Of a DNA stretch of 64,000 nt, positions 9,454-18,664 are shown piece after piece (within the stretch, counting starts at the first letter, position 1; every line of letters starts with the position of its first letter). The notes under the pieces are model-generated. The model did not search any database and had not been told where the DNA came from. It saw only the letters and a list, made by a program, of their open reading frames with translations. The translations under genes were made by a program, and so were the position numbers. The stretch comes from JALHSW01 sp963720675 (GTDB lineage Bacteria; Actinomycetota; Acidimicrobiia; IMCC26256; PALSA-555), in contig CAVRGH010000004.1 of the NCBI GenBank assembly GCA_963720675.1, positions 62,001-126,000 of the forward strand, in the 5' to 3' direction.

Positions 9454-10295
9454 GCAGCGCCGCCGGCACCCCGAGCGAGCCCGTCAGCGCGTACTCGACG
9501 CTCCCGGGCGAAGGTCCGTACGACACGCGCATCGGCTCGGCGCTGATCACACTGGTCGAACCGAACGTCGGTCATGAGCGCGAGTACAACCGCTGGTACG
9601 AGGACGATCACTTCTCCTCGGGCGCGATGGCAATGCCCTGGATGTTCGCGGGACGCCGATGGGTCGCGACCCGTGATCTCCAGGCCCTTCGCTATCCGGT
9701 CGACTCGGCGATCGCCCAGCCGCTCGACGCGGGCAAGTACCTCGCGACGTTCTGGATCACCGACGGCCGCTACGACGACCACCTGCGCTGGACGGTCGCG
9801 ACCAATCAGCGGCTGCTCCCGGACGGGCGCGTCTACCTCGACCGTACCCACGTGTACACGTCGTTCCAGACGTACACGGGTGCGGTGTACCGCGACGAGA
9901 GTGGACCGCGCGACATCCACAGCCTCGACTACCCGTACCAGGGGTTGGTGATGGAGGTGGTCGACGCGGCGGACGACCGCGTCGCGCTCGATCGCTGGCT
10001 GCGCGAGGAGCACCTTCCCGGTCGGATGGCGGGCTCCGGCGCGGCGATGACGCTCGTCTTCGAGCCGATTCCGCTCCCCGAGGACCGGATGTCGTACGTC
10101 GAGGACGTGCCCGGGCTCGAGCGCCGACTCACGCTCCTCACCCTGACCGACGTCCCGGCTGCGGAGATCTGGGACGAGACGTTCGCAGCCACGGGAGACG
10201 CGGTGGCTGCCGCCGGCGTCGGCACCGTCCAGCTCGCTGCGCCCTTCCTGCCGACGATCCCCGGCACCGACACCTACGTGGAGGACCTCCGATGA
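9450..10295 (+). CDS. Protein with two ferredoxin-like (dimeric alpha/beta-barrel) repeats, function unknown
   Basis: 281 residues from an ATG that overlaps the DUF35 stop. Two related segments, NRWYEDDHFSSGAMAMPW near residue 45 and DRWLREEHLPGRMAGS near 180, suggest a tandem duplication of the alpha/beta-barrel fold seen in EthD/Dabb-like proteins, where one polypeptide replaces a dimer. No catalytic residue can be named. Its position inside the operon makes it a likely accessory enzyme, such as an isomerase or monooxygenase-like protein, in the same pathway. I do not recognise a named family with certainty. Confidence 0.65.
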   Translation: MSSAAGTPSEPVSAYSTLPGEGPYDTRIGSALITLVEPNVGHEREYNRWYEDDHFSSGAMAMPWMFAGRRWVATRDLQALRYPVDSAIAQPLDAGKYLATFWITDGRYDDHLRWTVATNQRLLPDGRVYLDRTHVYTSFQTYTGAVYRDESGPRDIHSLDYPYQGLVMEVVDAADDRVALDRWLREEHLPGRMAGSGAAMTLVFEPIPLPEDRMSYVEDVPGLERRLTLLTLTDVPAAEIWDETFAATGDAVAAAGVGTVQLAAPFLPTIPGTDTYVEDLR

Positions 10296-11206
10296 CCGCA
10301 CTCTCCGGCGCCAAGATCCTCGTGACCGGCCCGACCGGCCAGGTCGCGCTGCCGCTCACGCTCTCACTTGCCGGCGACAACGACGTGTGGGGCGCGGCCC
10401 GCTTCAATGACGCGAAGGCACGTGAGCGGCTCGAGGCGGCCGGCGTCACCTGTGTCGTCACCGATCTCGCGACGACCGACTTCTCGGACCTCCCGCGCGA
10501 CTTCGACTATGTGCTCAACCTCGCGGTCACCCGTGGCGGCGACGCGGACTGGGACCGCGACCTCGCGGCGAACGGTGAGACCGTCGCGCTGCTCATGGCC
10601 CGCGCCCGGCCGAAGGCGTTCCTGCAGTGCTCGTCGACTGCCGTGTACCAGCACGCGGGCCCGAAGCACGCCCTCGTGGAGACCGACCCGCTCGGTGACA
10701 ACCACCGCGTCATGTTCCCGACGTACAGCCTGGCGAAGATCGCCGCCGAGGTCGTGGCCCGGGCAGCGGCGCGCGATCACGGGGTGCCGACGACGATCGC
10801 GCGCCTCAACGTGCCCTACGGCGACAACGGAGGTTGGCCGGCGTGGCACCTCGAGTCGATCAAGGGAGGGCACCCGATCACGCTCCACCCGGAACGCCCG
10901 AACCTGTTCAACCCGATCCACGACGACGACATCCTCGCCACGTTGCCCCGCCTGCTCGAGGCGGCGAGCGTGCCGGCGACGATCGTGAACTGGGGCGGCG
11001 AGGCCGCGTCCATCGAGGACTGGTGCGGTTACCTGGGCGAGCTCACCGGGATCGAGCCGAGGTTCGAGGAGACGCCCGGCACGCTCGGGAGCGTCTTCGT
11101 CGACCTCACGAAGATGCAGGAGCTGGCCGGCACCACCCAGGTGGCCTGGCGCGACGGGATCCGCCGGATGGTCGAGGCGCGCCACCCCGAGCTCTTGCCG
11201 GGCTGA
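10292..11206 (+). CDS. NAD(P)-dependent epimerase/dehydratase-like extended SDR
   Basis: 304 residues with a Rossmann N-terminus (LVTGPTGQVALPL), an active-site Tyr-x3-Lys (YSLAK) and a Ser-rich segment LQCSSTAVYQHAG. It overlaps the preceding gene by ATGA and shares one base with the next, so it sits in the middle of the 7.8-12.3 kb operon. Extended SDRs act on nucleotide sugars or as 3-beta-hydroxysteroid-type dehydrogenases. Given the thiolase-like/DUF35 pair, an oxidation of a hydroxyl on the operon's substrate is the better guess, but the sequence does not decide it. Confidence 0.82.
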   Translation: MTALSGAKILVTGPTGQVALPLTLSLAGDNDVWGAARFNDAKARERLEAAGVTCVVTDLATTDFSDLPRDFDYVLNLAVTRGGDADWDRDLAANGETVALLMARARPKAFLQCSSTAVYQHAGPKHALVETDPLGDNHRVMFPTYSLAKIAAEVVARAAARDHGVPTTIARLNVPYGDNGGWPAWHLESIKGGHPITLHPERPNLFNPIHDDDILATLPRLLEAASVPATIVNWGGEAASIEDWCGYLGELTGIEPRFEETPGTLGSVFVDLTKMQELAGTTQVAWRDGIRRMVEARHPELLPG

Positions 11207-12312
11207 TGTCCGCGCCGACGGCGATCGACGTCGACGGGCACGTCTTCGAGCCCGACGCGCTGTGGGAGGAGCACCTCCCTGCCGAGCTCCACGATCGGCG
11301 GCCGCGGCTCGTGCGCGACGACCGGGGTACGACGCGGTACGAGCTCGACGGTCACCTCATCCCGGCCGGGACCGGGCGCGGTGCCTGGGTGCCCGAGGGG
11401 ATCATGGAGGCGTCGGCCCAGCGCGACGGTGCGACCGATCCGCACGCGCGGCTCGCCGACATGGACACCGAGGGCATCGAGGTCGCGGTGCTGTACGGAG
11501 CGATCAGCCTCGGTCTGTACGCGCTGCGCGATCTCGACCTGTCGGTCGCGTGCTGTCGTGCTTACAACGATTGGTTGGCCGACTACTGCTCCGCCGACCC
11601 GACTCGGCTGAAGGGCACGCCCGCGCTGCCGCTCCGCTCGATCCCCGATGCGCTCGACGAAGCGCGGCGGTGCGTCGAGGACCTCGACTTCGTCTCGCTC
11701 ACGGTTCCGTGCGCGGTCGGCGAGCGCAACCCCGACGATCCCGAGAACGATCCGCTGTACGCGCTCGCCGAGGAGCTCGACGTTCCCGTCGGGTTCCACG
11801 CCGGGGGTACCCGGTTCGCCTACGGGCGCTTCGTCGACTCGTACGCAACGCTCCACGCACTCGAGTTTCCCTACGACATCATGTTCGCGGCGGCCACGAT
11901 CGTCTGCGGCGGGGTGCTCGAACGGTTCTCGCGGCTGCGCGTGTTGCTGCTCGAGGCCGGGAGCGCGTGGGGTCCGTACATGTTCGAGCGCTTCGACGAG
12001 CATTGGGAGAAGCGGCCCACCGAGATGCCGCTCCTCACCAAGGCACCGAGCGAGTATCTCGCGGACGGCCGCCTCGTGGTCTCCTGCGAGGGTGAGCAGC
12101 ATCTGCCGCACGCGCTCGCCGGGCTGGGCCGCCAGTCGATCGTGTTCGCTTCCGACTACCCGCACTGGGACTCGGAGTTCCCCGACTCGGTGCGGCGCAT
12201 CGCGGATCGGCCCGACCTGACCGACGCCGACAAGCGCGCGGTGCTCGAGACCAACGCACGACGACTGTACGGCTGGGGTCAGGGGGTCGGAGCGCGGAAC
12301 AGCACCTTGTAG
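11206..12312 (+). CDS. Amidohydrolase-2 family metal-dependent hydrolase/decarboxylase
   Basis: 368 residues from the ATG in the TGATG junction with the SDR gene. The family pattern is present: an N-terminal DVDGHVFEP, a histidine in GFHAGG, LLLEAGSAWGPY, and the C-terminal FASDYPHWD with the metal-bound Asp. This is the amidohydrolase-2 group that includes ring-cleavage hydrolases and ACMSD-type decarboxylases, common in actinobacterial aromatic, terpenoid and steroid pathways. It is the last gene of the operon; its 3' end overlaps by 34 bp the convergent broken gene that follows. Confidence 0.87.
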   Translation: MSAPTAIDVDGHVFEPDALWEEHLPAELHDRRPRLVRDDRGTTRYELDGHLIPAGTGRGAWVPEGIMEASAQRDGATDPHARLADMDTEGIEVAVLYGAISLGLYALRDLDLSVACCRAYNDWLADYCSADPTRLKGTPALPLRSIPDALDEARRCVEDLDFVSLTVPCAVGERNPDDPENDPLYALAEELDVPVGFHAGGTRFAYGRFVDSYATLHALEFPYDIMFAAATIVCGGVLERFSRLRVLLLEAGSAWGPYMFERFDEHWEKRPTEMPLLTKAPSEYLADGRLVVSCEGEQHLPHALAGLGRQSIVFASDYPHWDSEFPDSVRRIADRPDLTDADKRAVLETNARRLYGWGQGVGARNSTL

Positions 12313-13476
12313 ACGTCGGTGTGCTGGTCGTTGTCGTCCGCGTTGGTGTTGTACGACGCGGTGATGCGCCGCACCGGGGAGCTGGAAGATCCGCCCGTTG
12401 TAGGTGAAGCCACCGGCGGGTGGCGGGGTGTCCGCCGCGTGCGTGGGCTGGGTCCACGGGCCGAACGGCGTCGGCGAGCGCCAGGTGTAGATCGGGTCGG
12501 CGAACGACGTCGCGCAGCTTCGCGCCGGCGAGGAACGTGCCGTCCGCGAGCTGGATCACCGACAGCGGCGCGTTCGGGCCGTCGGACGCGAGCGAGCCCG
12601 ACACCGGGCATCGCGAACTGCATCGGGCACGCGCCCCCGCTGCCGCACGGGACGGTGGCGTCACCCGTACCCCAGTCGCTCTCGGTGCCGGTCGAGCCGC
12701 CGTTCCAGTAGCGCCACGACGCGGTCGGCGGTCGGATCCGACCCGACCGGGATGCGGGCGACGAAGTGCACGCGTGGGTCGTTCCCGTCCGGGGTGTTGC
12801 GGCCGACGAAGTAGTGGAAGTCTGCGGTCGTCACGACCGTGCCGCCGAACTCGGGGAGGAGCCCGGAGCTCGGGCTCGGGGTGACCCCGAGCAGCTGGAG
12901 GCTCGGGAGCGCGAACCGGGCGATCTCCATGTCGAGCGCCACGCAACCGCACAGTCCGCTGCCCGGCACGAACTTCTGCACGAACACGAAGAGGCTCGCA
13001 CCGTCGACGAAGGCACCCATCGGCCAGAAGAACTCGCCGGCTGCCGCCGGGATGAGGTCGGTGCGCGCGCCGTGGGTTCCACCGAGCATCGGGGTCAGAC
13101 ATCCTCCCGACTGCACCACGAACGCGTTGCGGACGAGACGGTACGGGTCGGCCATGGCGTTGTTGCGGATGTACCCGGTCCAGGTGTCCGCGAAGATCCA
13201 GACCGTCCGGCCGTCGGGCAGCGCGACCGGGAGACCGTCGTCGCCGGCGCCGAAGTCGGTGTTGACCGTACGGAGTCCGTCGTGCTGGGCCTGGTAGTCG
13301 AGGGCCTGCTTCGGAGTGCCACCGAGGCAGTACTGCGCCTGGTAGGTCGGGACCGGCGGGGGCGGCGGGGGCGGCGGGGGCGGGGGGGTGGCCGGGACGC
13401 ACCCCGCGAGGAGGACACCCGCCACCGTGAGCATCAGCAGCCACACCCGACGCACAGGGCGACGATGGGAACGCAC
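12279..13476 (-). pseudogene. Secreted DUF4185-like lipoprotein gene with several frame breaks
   Basis: The GTG at 13476 begins a lipoprotein signal peptide (VWLLMLTVAGVLLAGC, lipobox Cys near 13401), then a run of 11 prolines, then a domain with DGRTVWIFADTW and GRNTPDG that resembles DUF4185 (a beta-propeller, glycosidase-like fold). The frame is intact to about 12715. Conserved sequence then continues through the other frames: WRYWNGGSTGTESDWG, then SDGPNAPLSVIQLADGTF, then DPIYTWRSPTPFGPWTQP, then YNTNADDNDQHTDVYK with the stop at 12279. At least three breaks in 450 bp suggest real decay or a poorly sequenced stretch. The product would be an exported carbohydrate-active or binding protein. 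Confidence 0.65.
13354..13391. repeat. G-rich tract encoding polyproline
   Basis: On the + strand this is a run of G4-G7 blocks separated by single C or GC. On the - strand it encodes the 11-proline spacer directly after the lipobox of the DUF4185-like gene. It is the longest homopolymer-like tract I noticed in the window and could form a G-quadruplex or slip during replication or sequencing. Confidence 0.7.
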
Positions 13477-13690
13477 GGGATCAGGGTAGTGGTGCTCCAC
13501 TCCGGGGCCAACGGGCGCCGCGGCGCCGGGTTGCAGCCCCGACGCGACGGCTCGGCTGCTTCCGTGGCGGAGACCGCGCCGTTCCTGGTTCGGGCGCGGC
13601 GGCGGCACTAGGTTGCCCGAACTGACGCACCTGTCAGGTCCCGGGCGGATGGTCGTCCCGGCGGACGGGCGTCGCGGGGGAGGTCAGCGA

Positions 13691-14563
13691 GTGAAACCGG
13701 CACCGTTCGAGTACCACGCGCCCGAGTCGGTGGCAGACGTGGTCGCGCTCCTCGGCGAGCACGCCGACGAGTGCAAGCCGCTCGCCGGTGGCCAGAGCCT
13801 CGTTCCCATGCTGGCGCTGCGCCTCACGCGGTTCGAGCACCTGATCGACCTCAACCGTGTGTCGGAGCTCTCGGGGATCAGCCGGGACAACGGGGTGTTG
13901 CGGGTCGGGGCGATGACGCGCCAACGGACGGTCGAGCGCGAGGCCGGCATCGCAGGCACGGTGCCACTGCTCGCGGCCGCGGTCCCGTACATCGGGCACA
14001 CGCAGATCCGCAACCGCGGCACGATCGGCGGGTCGATCGCGCACGCCGACCCGGCGTCGGAGCTGCCGGCCGTCGCCCTGGCCCTCGACGCCGAGCTCGA
14101 CCTCGCGTCGCCCCGGGGGGAGCGTCGCGTCGCGGCGAGGGAGTTCTTCGAAGGGACTTGGACCACCTGTCTGGGCGACGACGAGCTGCTCGTCGCGGTG
14201 CGGTTCCCCGTCTGGGAGGGCCAGTGCGGCTTCGCGTTCGAGGAGGTCGCCCGCCGGAGCGGCGACTTCGCGCTCGCCGGCGTCGCTGCCGCGGTCGAGC
14301 TCGGCCCCGGCGGCATCGTGCAGCGGGCCGCGCTCGGCCTGCTCGGCATGGGCGGGACCCCCGTCCGGCCGACGGAGGCCGAGCAGTCGATCCTGGGCCG
14401 GGTCCCCACTGCGGCAGATCTCGACGAGGTCGCCGCCCTGGCGGTCCGCGACCTGGACCCACCCGACGACGTGCACGCGAGCTCGGCCTACCGGTCGAGG
14501 ATCGGCCGACACCTCGTCGGAACCACGCTCAGCCGCGCCCTCGAGGAGGCCCGCCGGTCATGA
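13691..14563 (+). CDS. Molybdopterin hydroxylase FAD-binding subunit (CoxM-like)
   Basis: 290 residues from a GTG preceded by GGGGGAGG (13676-13683). The FAD motifs of the xanthine dehydrogenase/CO dehydrogenase medium subunit are clear: AGGQSLVPM near residue 36 and TIGGSIAHADPASELP near 115. It passes electrons from the 2Fe-2S centres to FAD and on to an external acceptor. It overlaps the next gene by ATGA. No MobA, CoxD/CoxE or molybdate transport gene is nearby, so maturation must be supplied elsewhere. Confidence 0.92.
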   Translation: MKPAPFEYHAPESVADVVALLGEHADECKPLAGGQSLVPMLALRLTRFEHLIDLNRVSELSGISRDNGVLRVGAMTRQRTVEREAGIAGTVPLLAAAVPYIGHTQIRNRGTIGGSIAHADPASELPAVALALDAELDLASPRGERRVAAREFFEGTWTTCLGDDELLVAVRFPVWEGQCGFAFEEVARRSGDFALAGVAAAVELGPGGIVQRAALGLLGMGGTPVRPTEAEQSILGRVPTAADLDEVAALAVRDLDPPDDVHASSAYRSRIGRHLVGTTLSRALEEARRS

Positions 14564-17379
14564 CCGACCACCAGATCCACCTCGTGGTGAACGGCGCCGA
14601 ACGCCGGGGGCGTGTCGAGGCGCGACGTACCCTCGCCGACTTCCTCCGGGAGGACTGCGCGCTCACCGGCACCCACCTCGGCTGTGAGCACGGCGTCTGC
14701 GGTGCATGCACCGTGATCCTCGACGGCGAGACCGTGCGATCGTGCCTGATGTTCGCGGTGCAGGCCGACGGTGCCGAGATCACCACCGTCGAAGGGCTCA
14801 GCGAAGCCGACGGCGCCCTGTCGCCGGTGCAGGACGCGTTCCGCGAGGAGCACGGACTGCAATGCGGCTTCTGCACGCCGGGCTTCGTCGTCACGGTGAC
14901 GCAGCTCCTCGAGGAGAACCCGCATCCCACCGACGCGGAGATCCGCGAGGGCATCTCCGGGAACCTCTGCCGGTGCACCGGGTACCAGGGCATCGTGCGA
15001 GCGGTGCGACGCGGCGAGCGAAGCGGGGGCCGGCGCGTGAGCCAGGTCACCGAGCACACGGCGGGCCGGTTCGTCGGGCAATCGGTCAAGCGTCGGGAGG
15101 ATCCGCGGCTGCTCACCGGCCACGGGGCATACGTCGACGATGTGGTGGTGCCGGGGATGCTGCATGCAGCGTTCGTGCGCAGCGACCTCGCGCGGGCCCG
15201 CGTCACCGGCATCGACGTCGAGGCAGCCCGGGCGCTCCCGGGCGTCCACGCGGTCCTGACCGCGGCGGACCTCAACCCACAGGCAGGCTCGCGCCAGCCG
15301 AGCATGTTCCAGGGCGACGCGCCGCCGTCACCGTGTGCGCCGGTGCCGCTGCTCGCCGATGGCGACGTCCGGTTCGTCGGCGATCCGGTGGCGATCGTCA
15401 TCGCAGAGAGCCGCTACCTCGCCGAGGACGGGTGTGAGCTCGTGGAGGTCGACTACGAGGACCTGGCGCCGGTCATCGATCCCGAGCTCGCGGCCGCCGA
15501 GACCGAGCGCCTCGTGCACCCCGAGCTCGGCTCCAACATCGCGATGGCCATCCCGACCCCACCGGATCCCGACCTCGAGGCCGTGTTCGATGCAGCAGCG
15601 CACGTGGTGCGCGAGACCTTGATCCAGCATCGGCACACGAACGTCCCGATGGAGACGCGTGGGGTGGTGGCCGGGTTCGAGCCGACGAGCGGCGAGCTGG
15701 AGGTGTCGCTGTCGACGCAGAACCCGCACGAGGCACGCCAGGTCTGCAGCCGGCTCACGGGGGTGCCCGAGCACCGGGTGCGGGTGATCGGCGCCGACGT
15801 CGGTGGCGGCTTCGGGCAGAAGTTCTTCATGCAGCGCGACGAGCAGATCGTGGTCGCGGCGGCCGTGAAGATCGGTCGCACCGTCAAGTGGATCGAGGAC
15901 CGTCGTGAGAACCTGATCGCGTCGAACCACGCGCGTGCGGATCGCATCACGGTGGAGGTGGCCGTCGACGCCGAAGGGCGGATGCTCGCGGCGAAGCTCG
16001 ACCACCTCGAGGACTGTGGCGCGTATCCGGTCGGGGGCACCGGCGGCGTCGGGCCGTTCGTCGCCATGTTGTTCCCCGGCCCGTACCACATCGGGCGGCT
16101 CGGCTTCGTGAGCACATCGGTCTGGACCAACACCTGTGGGCGCGGCGCGTACCGCGGGCCCTGGATGCTCGAGACGGTTGCACGCGAGGAGATCATCGAT
16201 CTGATCGCGCGCCAGATCGGGATGGACCCCCTGGAGGTCCGGCGCGTCAACGTGCTGCAGATGGACGAGCTGCCGCACACGACGCCGATGGGGATGGAGC
16301 TCGACCACGTCACGCCGGCGGAGACCCTCGAACAAGCGGTCGAGATCATCGGCTACGACGCGTTCCGCGAGGAGCAGCGCACCGCGTTCGCGCGGGACGG
16401 TCGGCTGCGCGGCATCGGGATCGGCCTGTACGTGGAGCCGACGAGCATGGGATCGGGATCACTCGGTGTGGAGACGGCGACCGTGCGGGTCCAGCCGAGC
16501 GGGACGGTCACGGTCATGCTCGGGACCGGCTCGCACGGGCAGGGCGTCGAGACGACGATGGCCCAGGTCGTCGCCGAGCACCTCGGGGTCGCACTCGACG
16601 ACGTCGTCGTGGTGCAGGGCGACACCGCGTCGGCGCCCTTCGGAGGCGGTACGGGCGGGAGTCGCACTGCCGTCGTGGCGGGCGGCGCCACGCGCGAGGC
16701 GTCGATCGAGGTGCGTCAGAAGGCCGTGGAGATCGCAGCGCACCTGCTCGAGGCGGCGCCCGAGGACCTCGAGGTCGAGGACGGTCGGGTGTCCGTGCGG
16801 GGCACCCCGACGCGTGGCGTCGAGCTGTCGGAGGTCGCGCGAGTTGCGTACAACTCTCCCGGCGAGCTGCCCGAGGGCGCGGCGCGGAACCTCGAGGCCA
16901 CGGTGAGCTACCAGGCGCCACCGATCACCTGGTCGAACGCGTGTCACGTGTGCACCGTCGAGGTCGATCCCGAGACCGGCATCGTGGAGGTGCTGCGGTA
17001 CGTCGTGAGCGAGGACTGCGGCGTGATGATCAACCCGATGATCGTCGAGGGTCAGGTCGCGGGTGGGGTCGTGCAGGGGATCGGTGGCGTCCTCTACGAG
17101 CACATGATCTACGACGAGCACGGCACGCCCCTGACGACGACGTTCCTCGACTACCTCGTGCCCACCGCGACCGAGGTGCCGGTGATCGAGTACGGCCACG
17201 TCGAGACGCGGTCACCGACGCCCGGTGGGCACAAGGGCATGGGCGAGGGCGGCGCGATCGGTTCGCCGCCGGCGGTGTTCAACGCGGTCGCGGACGCGCT
17301 CGCGCTCCGCGGCGCCAAGGTGCTGGCCCAGCCGCTCACCCCGACGGTGATCACCGACGCCCTCGCCGCCGCCGGCTAA
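14560..17379 (+). CDS. Molybdenum hydroxylase, 2Fe-2S subunit joined in frame to the molybdopterin subunit
   Basis: An open frame of 939 codons. Residues 1-159 are a complete small subunit: plant-type 2Fe-2S cluster CEHGVCGACTVILDG, and second cluster CGFCTPG with CRCTGYQ. Residues 160-939 are a large subunit with GADVGGGFGQK, AYRGPW and GEGGAIGSPPAVFNA. The active-site loop is AYRGPW, not the AYxCSFR of true CO dehydrogenase, so CO oxidation is unlikely and an aldehyde or heterocycle substrate more likely. These subunits are normally separate. A GTG (15037) and a TGA (15038-15040) sit exactly at the boundary in a GTGA arrangement, just after a G5 run (15025-15029), so the fusion may be a one-base sequence error. 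Confidence 0.85.
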   Translation: MTDHQIHLVVNGAERRGRVEARRTLADFLREDCALTGTHLGCEHGVCGACTVILDGETVRSCLMFAVQADGAEITTVEGLSEADGALSPVQDAFREEHGLQCGFCTPGFVVTVTQLLEENPHPTDAEIREGISGNLCRCTGYQGIVRAVRRGERSGGRRVSQVTEHTAGRFVGQSVKRREDPRLLTGHGAYVDDVVVPGMLHAAFVRSDLARARVTGIDVEAARALPGVHAVLTAADLNPQAGSRQPSMFQGDAPPSPCAPVPLLADGDVRFVGDPVAIVIAESRYLAEDGCELVEVDYEDLAPVIDPELAAAETERLVHPELGSNIAMAIPTPPDPDLEAVFDAAAHVVRETLIQHRHTNVPMETRGVVAGFEPTSGELEVSLSTQNPHEARQVCSRLTGVPEHRVRVIGADVGGGFGQKFFMQRDEQIVVAAAVKIGRTVKWIEDRRENLIASNHARADRITVEVAVDAEGRMLAAKLDHLEDCGAYPVGGTGGVGPFVAMLFPGPYHIGRLGFVSTSVWTNTCGRGAYRGPWMLETVAREEIIDLIARQIGMDPLEVRRVNVLQMDELPHTTPMGMELDHVTPAETLEQAVEIIGYDAFREEQRTAFARDGRLRGIGIGLYVEPTSMGSGSLGVETATVRVQPSGTVTVMLGTGSHGQGVETTMAQVVAEHLGVALDDVVVVQGDTASAPFGGGTGGSRTAVVAGGATREASIEVRQKAVEIAAHLLEAAPEDLEVEDGRVSVRGTPTRGVELSEVARVAYNSPGELPEGAARNLEATVSYQAPPITWSNACHVCTVEVDPETGIVEVLRYVVSEDCGVMINPMIVEGQVAGGVVQGIGGVLYEHMIYDEHGTPLTTTFLDYLVPTATEVPVIEYGHVETRSPTPGGHKGMGEGGAIGSPPAVFNAVADALALRGAKVLAQPLTPTVITDALAAAG

Positions 17380-17433
17380 CGGTTCTCGGCACGTTGACGT
17401 CGCGCTCTGCGCGTACGAGCGTGCCAAGAACCG
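17380..17433. terminator. Bidirectional terminator-like hairpin
   Basis: CGGTTCTCGGCACG (17380-17393) pairs with CGTGCCAAGAACCG (17420-17433) over 14 positions with one mismatch and a 26-base loop. It begins directly after the stop of the molybdenum hydroxylase gene and ends 11 bp before the stop of the convergent gene. Its place between convergent genes fits a shared terminator, though no T-run follows. Confidence 0.6.
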
Positions 17434-17444
17434 GCTGGACGGGC

Positions 17445-18561
17445 CTACGGGGCGCCGTCGAGGATGCCGGTGAGGCCGTACTTGGGGAACTCGCCGAGGA
17501 ACATGTACTCGTGGAGTCCGTAGCCGACGTCGCCGGTGCTCGTCTCGAACCGTGACGCGGCGTCGACGATGCCGAAGAAGCGGTCCGCGTCCTGCTCCGT
17601 GTCGAGCGTGACGCCCTGCACCACGAGCTCCGGCCCCTGGTACATGCCGTGCTTCCAGTCGGGTTCCGGGCCGTACCCGGTCGCGACCGCGATGTGCGAC
17701 TCGATGAGCGGTGTGACCTCGATGTCGAACGCACCGCTGGGCGCGTCCGGGAACGACAGCTTGCTCCGTCGGATGCGGCGCGTCCCCGAGATGAACTCGT
17801 GGTCGTGCTCCGGTCGACCGAGGTACTCGATCGGCATGGTGGGATCGTTCCACACCCGCTTCGCCGTCTCGAGGTCGCGCGTGCCGTCGGGCTTCTCGGA
17901 GCACATGTAGACGATCGCGTAGTCGTCGAACTGGATCGGGTCGTAGTTCCACATGCTCATCGCGAACGGGCCCTCGGCGAGGATCCCCGGCGGCTCGGGG
18001 TCGCCGACCGGCCGCACGCCCCACGACCGGTCGCGGGTCCCCTTCCAGTTGGAGCCCTGCACCTCGATGCGGTCGCCGTCGACGAGGATGTGCCCCGCCC
18101 AGAACCCCGTCTGCGCGAAGCGCTGGGTGTCGAACGTGATGCGCTCCATCTGGCGGATGTAGTGGCGCGGCTCGAGCATCGGGACGATCGAGCCGGTGAA
18201 CGTCAGGTCGAACGACACGCCGTGCTCGTTCGGCTCGAGCACGAAGCGGACCTTCTTGAGCCCCTCGATCACCTCGAGCGAGAAGGGTCCGACCGTCGTG
18301 TCCATGCGGTCGACGCCGAGTGGCCGGGACGCACGCACGACCCGGTGCTCGGTGCCGCGGCGCACGAAGCACGAACGCGTCCTGCACGGACAGGTTCGGG
18401 TACTGCCCGAACCCGGTGATGAGCATCACCTCACCGGTCGAGTCGTGGAGCATGTTGTAGTAGCGGTCGTAGAAGTTGCGATCCGACGTGGCGGGGTGCC
18501 GCAGCACCTCCGCGACCTGGTGGATCGGGTAGTCGTCGTACGGCGAGAGCGCTGAAGTCAT
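17445..18561 (-). CDS. Conserved protein of unknown function (about 370 residues), frameshifted
   Basis: The ATG at 18561 starts MTSALSPYDDYPIHQVAEVL and runs to about 18365. The frame then moves by one base (CTTCGTGCGCCGC region) and continues as RRGTEHRVVRASRPLG through to the stop at 17445. The text has many aromatic residues and beta-rich segments (QGSNWKGTRDRSWGVR, MWNYDPIQFDDYAIVYM) that recall lipocalin-like or hydroxyneurosporene-synthase-like proteins of actinobacteria, but I cannot name the family confidently. There is no signal peptide or membrane span. Its 3' end faces the molybdenum hydroxylase genes across a shared terminator. Confidence 0.65.
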
Positions 18562-18602
18562 GGAACGTGTTCTAGTCCAGCCGTCGAGGCCGGTTCACGG
18601 CT

Positions 18603-18664
18603 CGGCGACGGCCTTTCTCAGCGGCGACGGCCTGGCAGTGTCTCAAGCGGCGACGGCCTGGCAG
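18603..18664. repeat. Tandem duplication of the aminotransferase 3' end
   Basis: A 19-base unit, AGCGGCGACGGCCTGGCAG, occurs at 18620-18638 and again at 18646-18664, with a shorter third copy (CGGCGACGGCCT) at 18603-18614. The 18646-18664 copy is the last codons of the aminotransferase gene; the others lie just past its stop. Confidence 0.8.

Noticed and set aside
13771..14559. Extension of the molybdenum hydroxylase frame upstream to 13771
   Set aside because: The added residues are arginine-rich noise overlapping the FAD subunit gene in another frame; the ATG at 14560 with ATGA overlap is the natural start.
14560..17379. Aerobic CO dehydrogenase (coxMSL)
   Set aside because: The large-subunit active-site loop is AYRGPW rather than AYxCSFR, and no coxD/E/F/G accessory genes are near.
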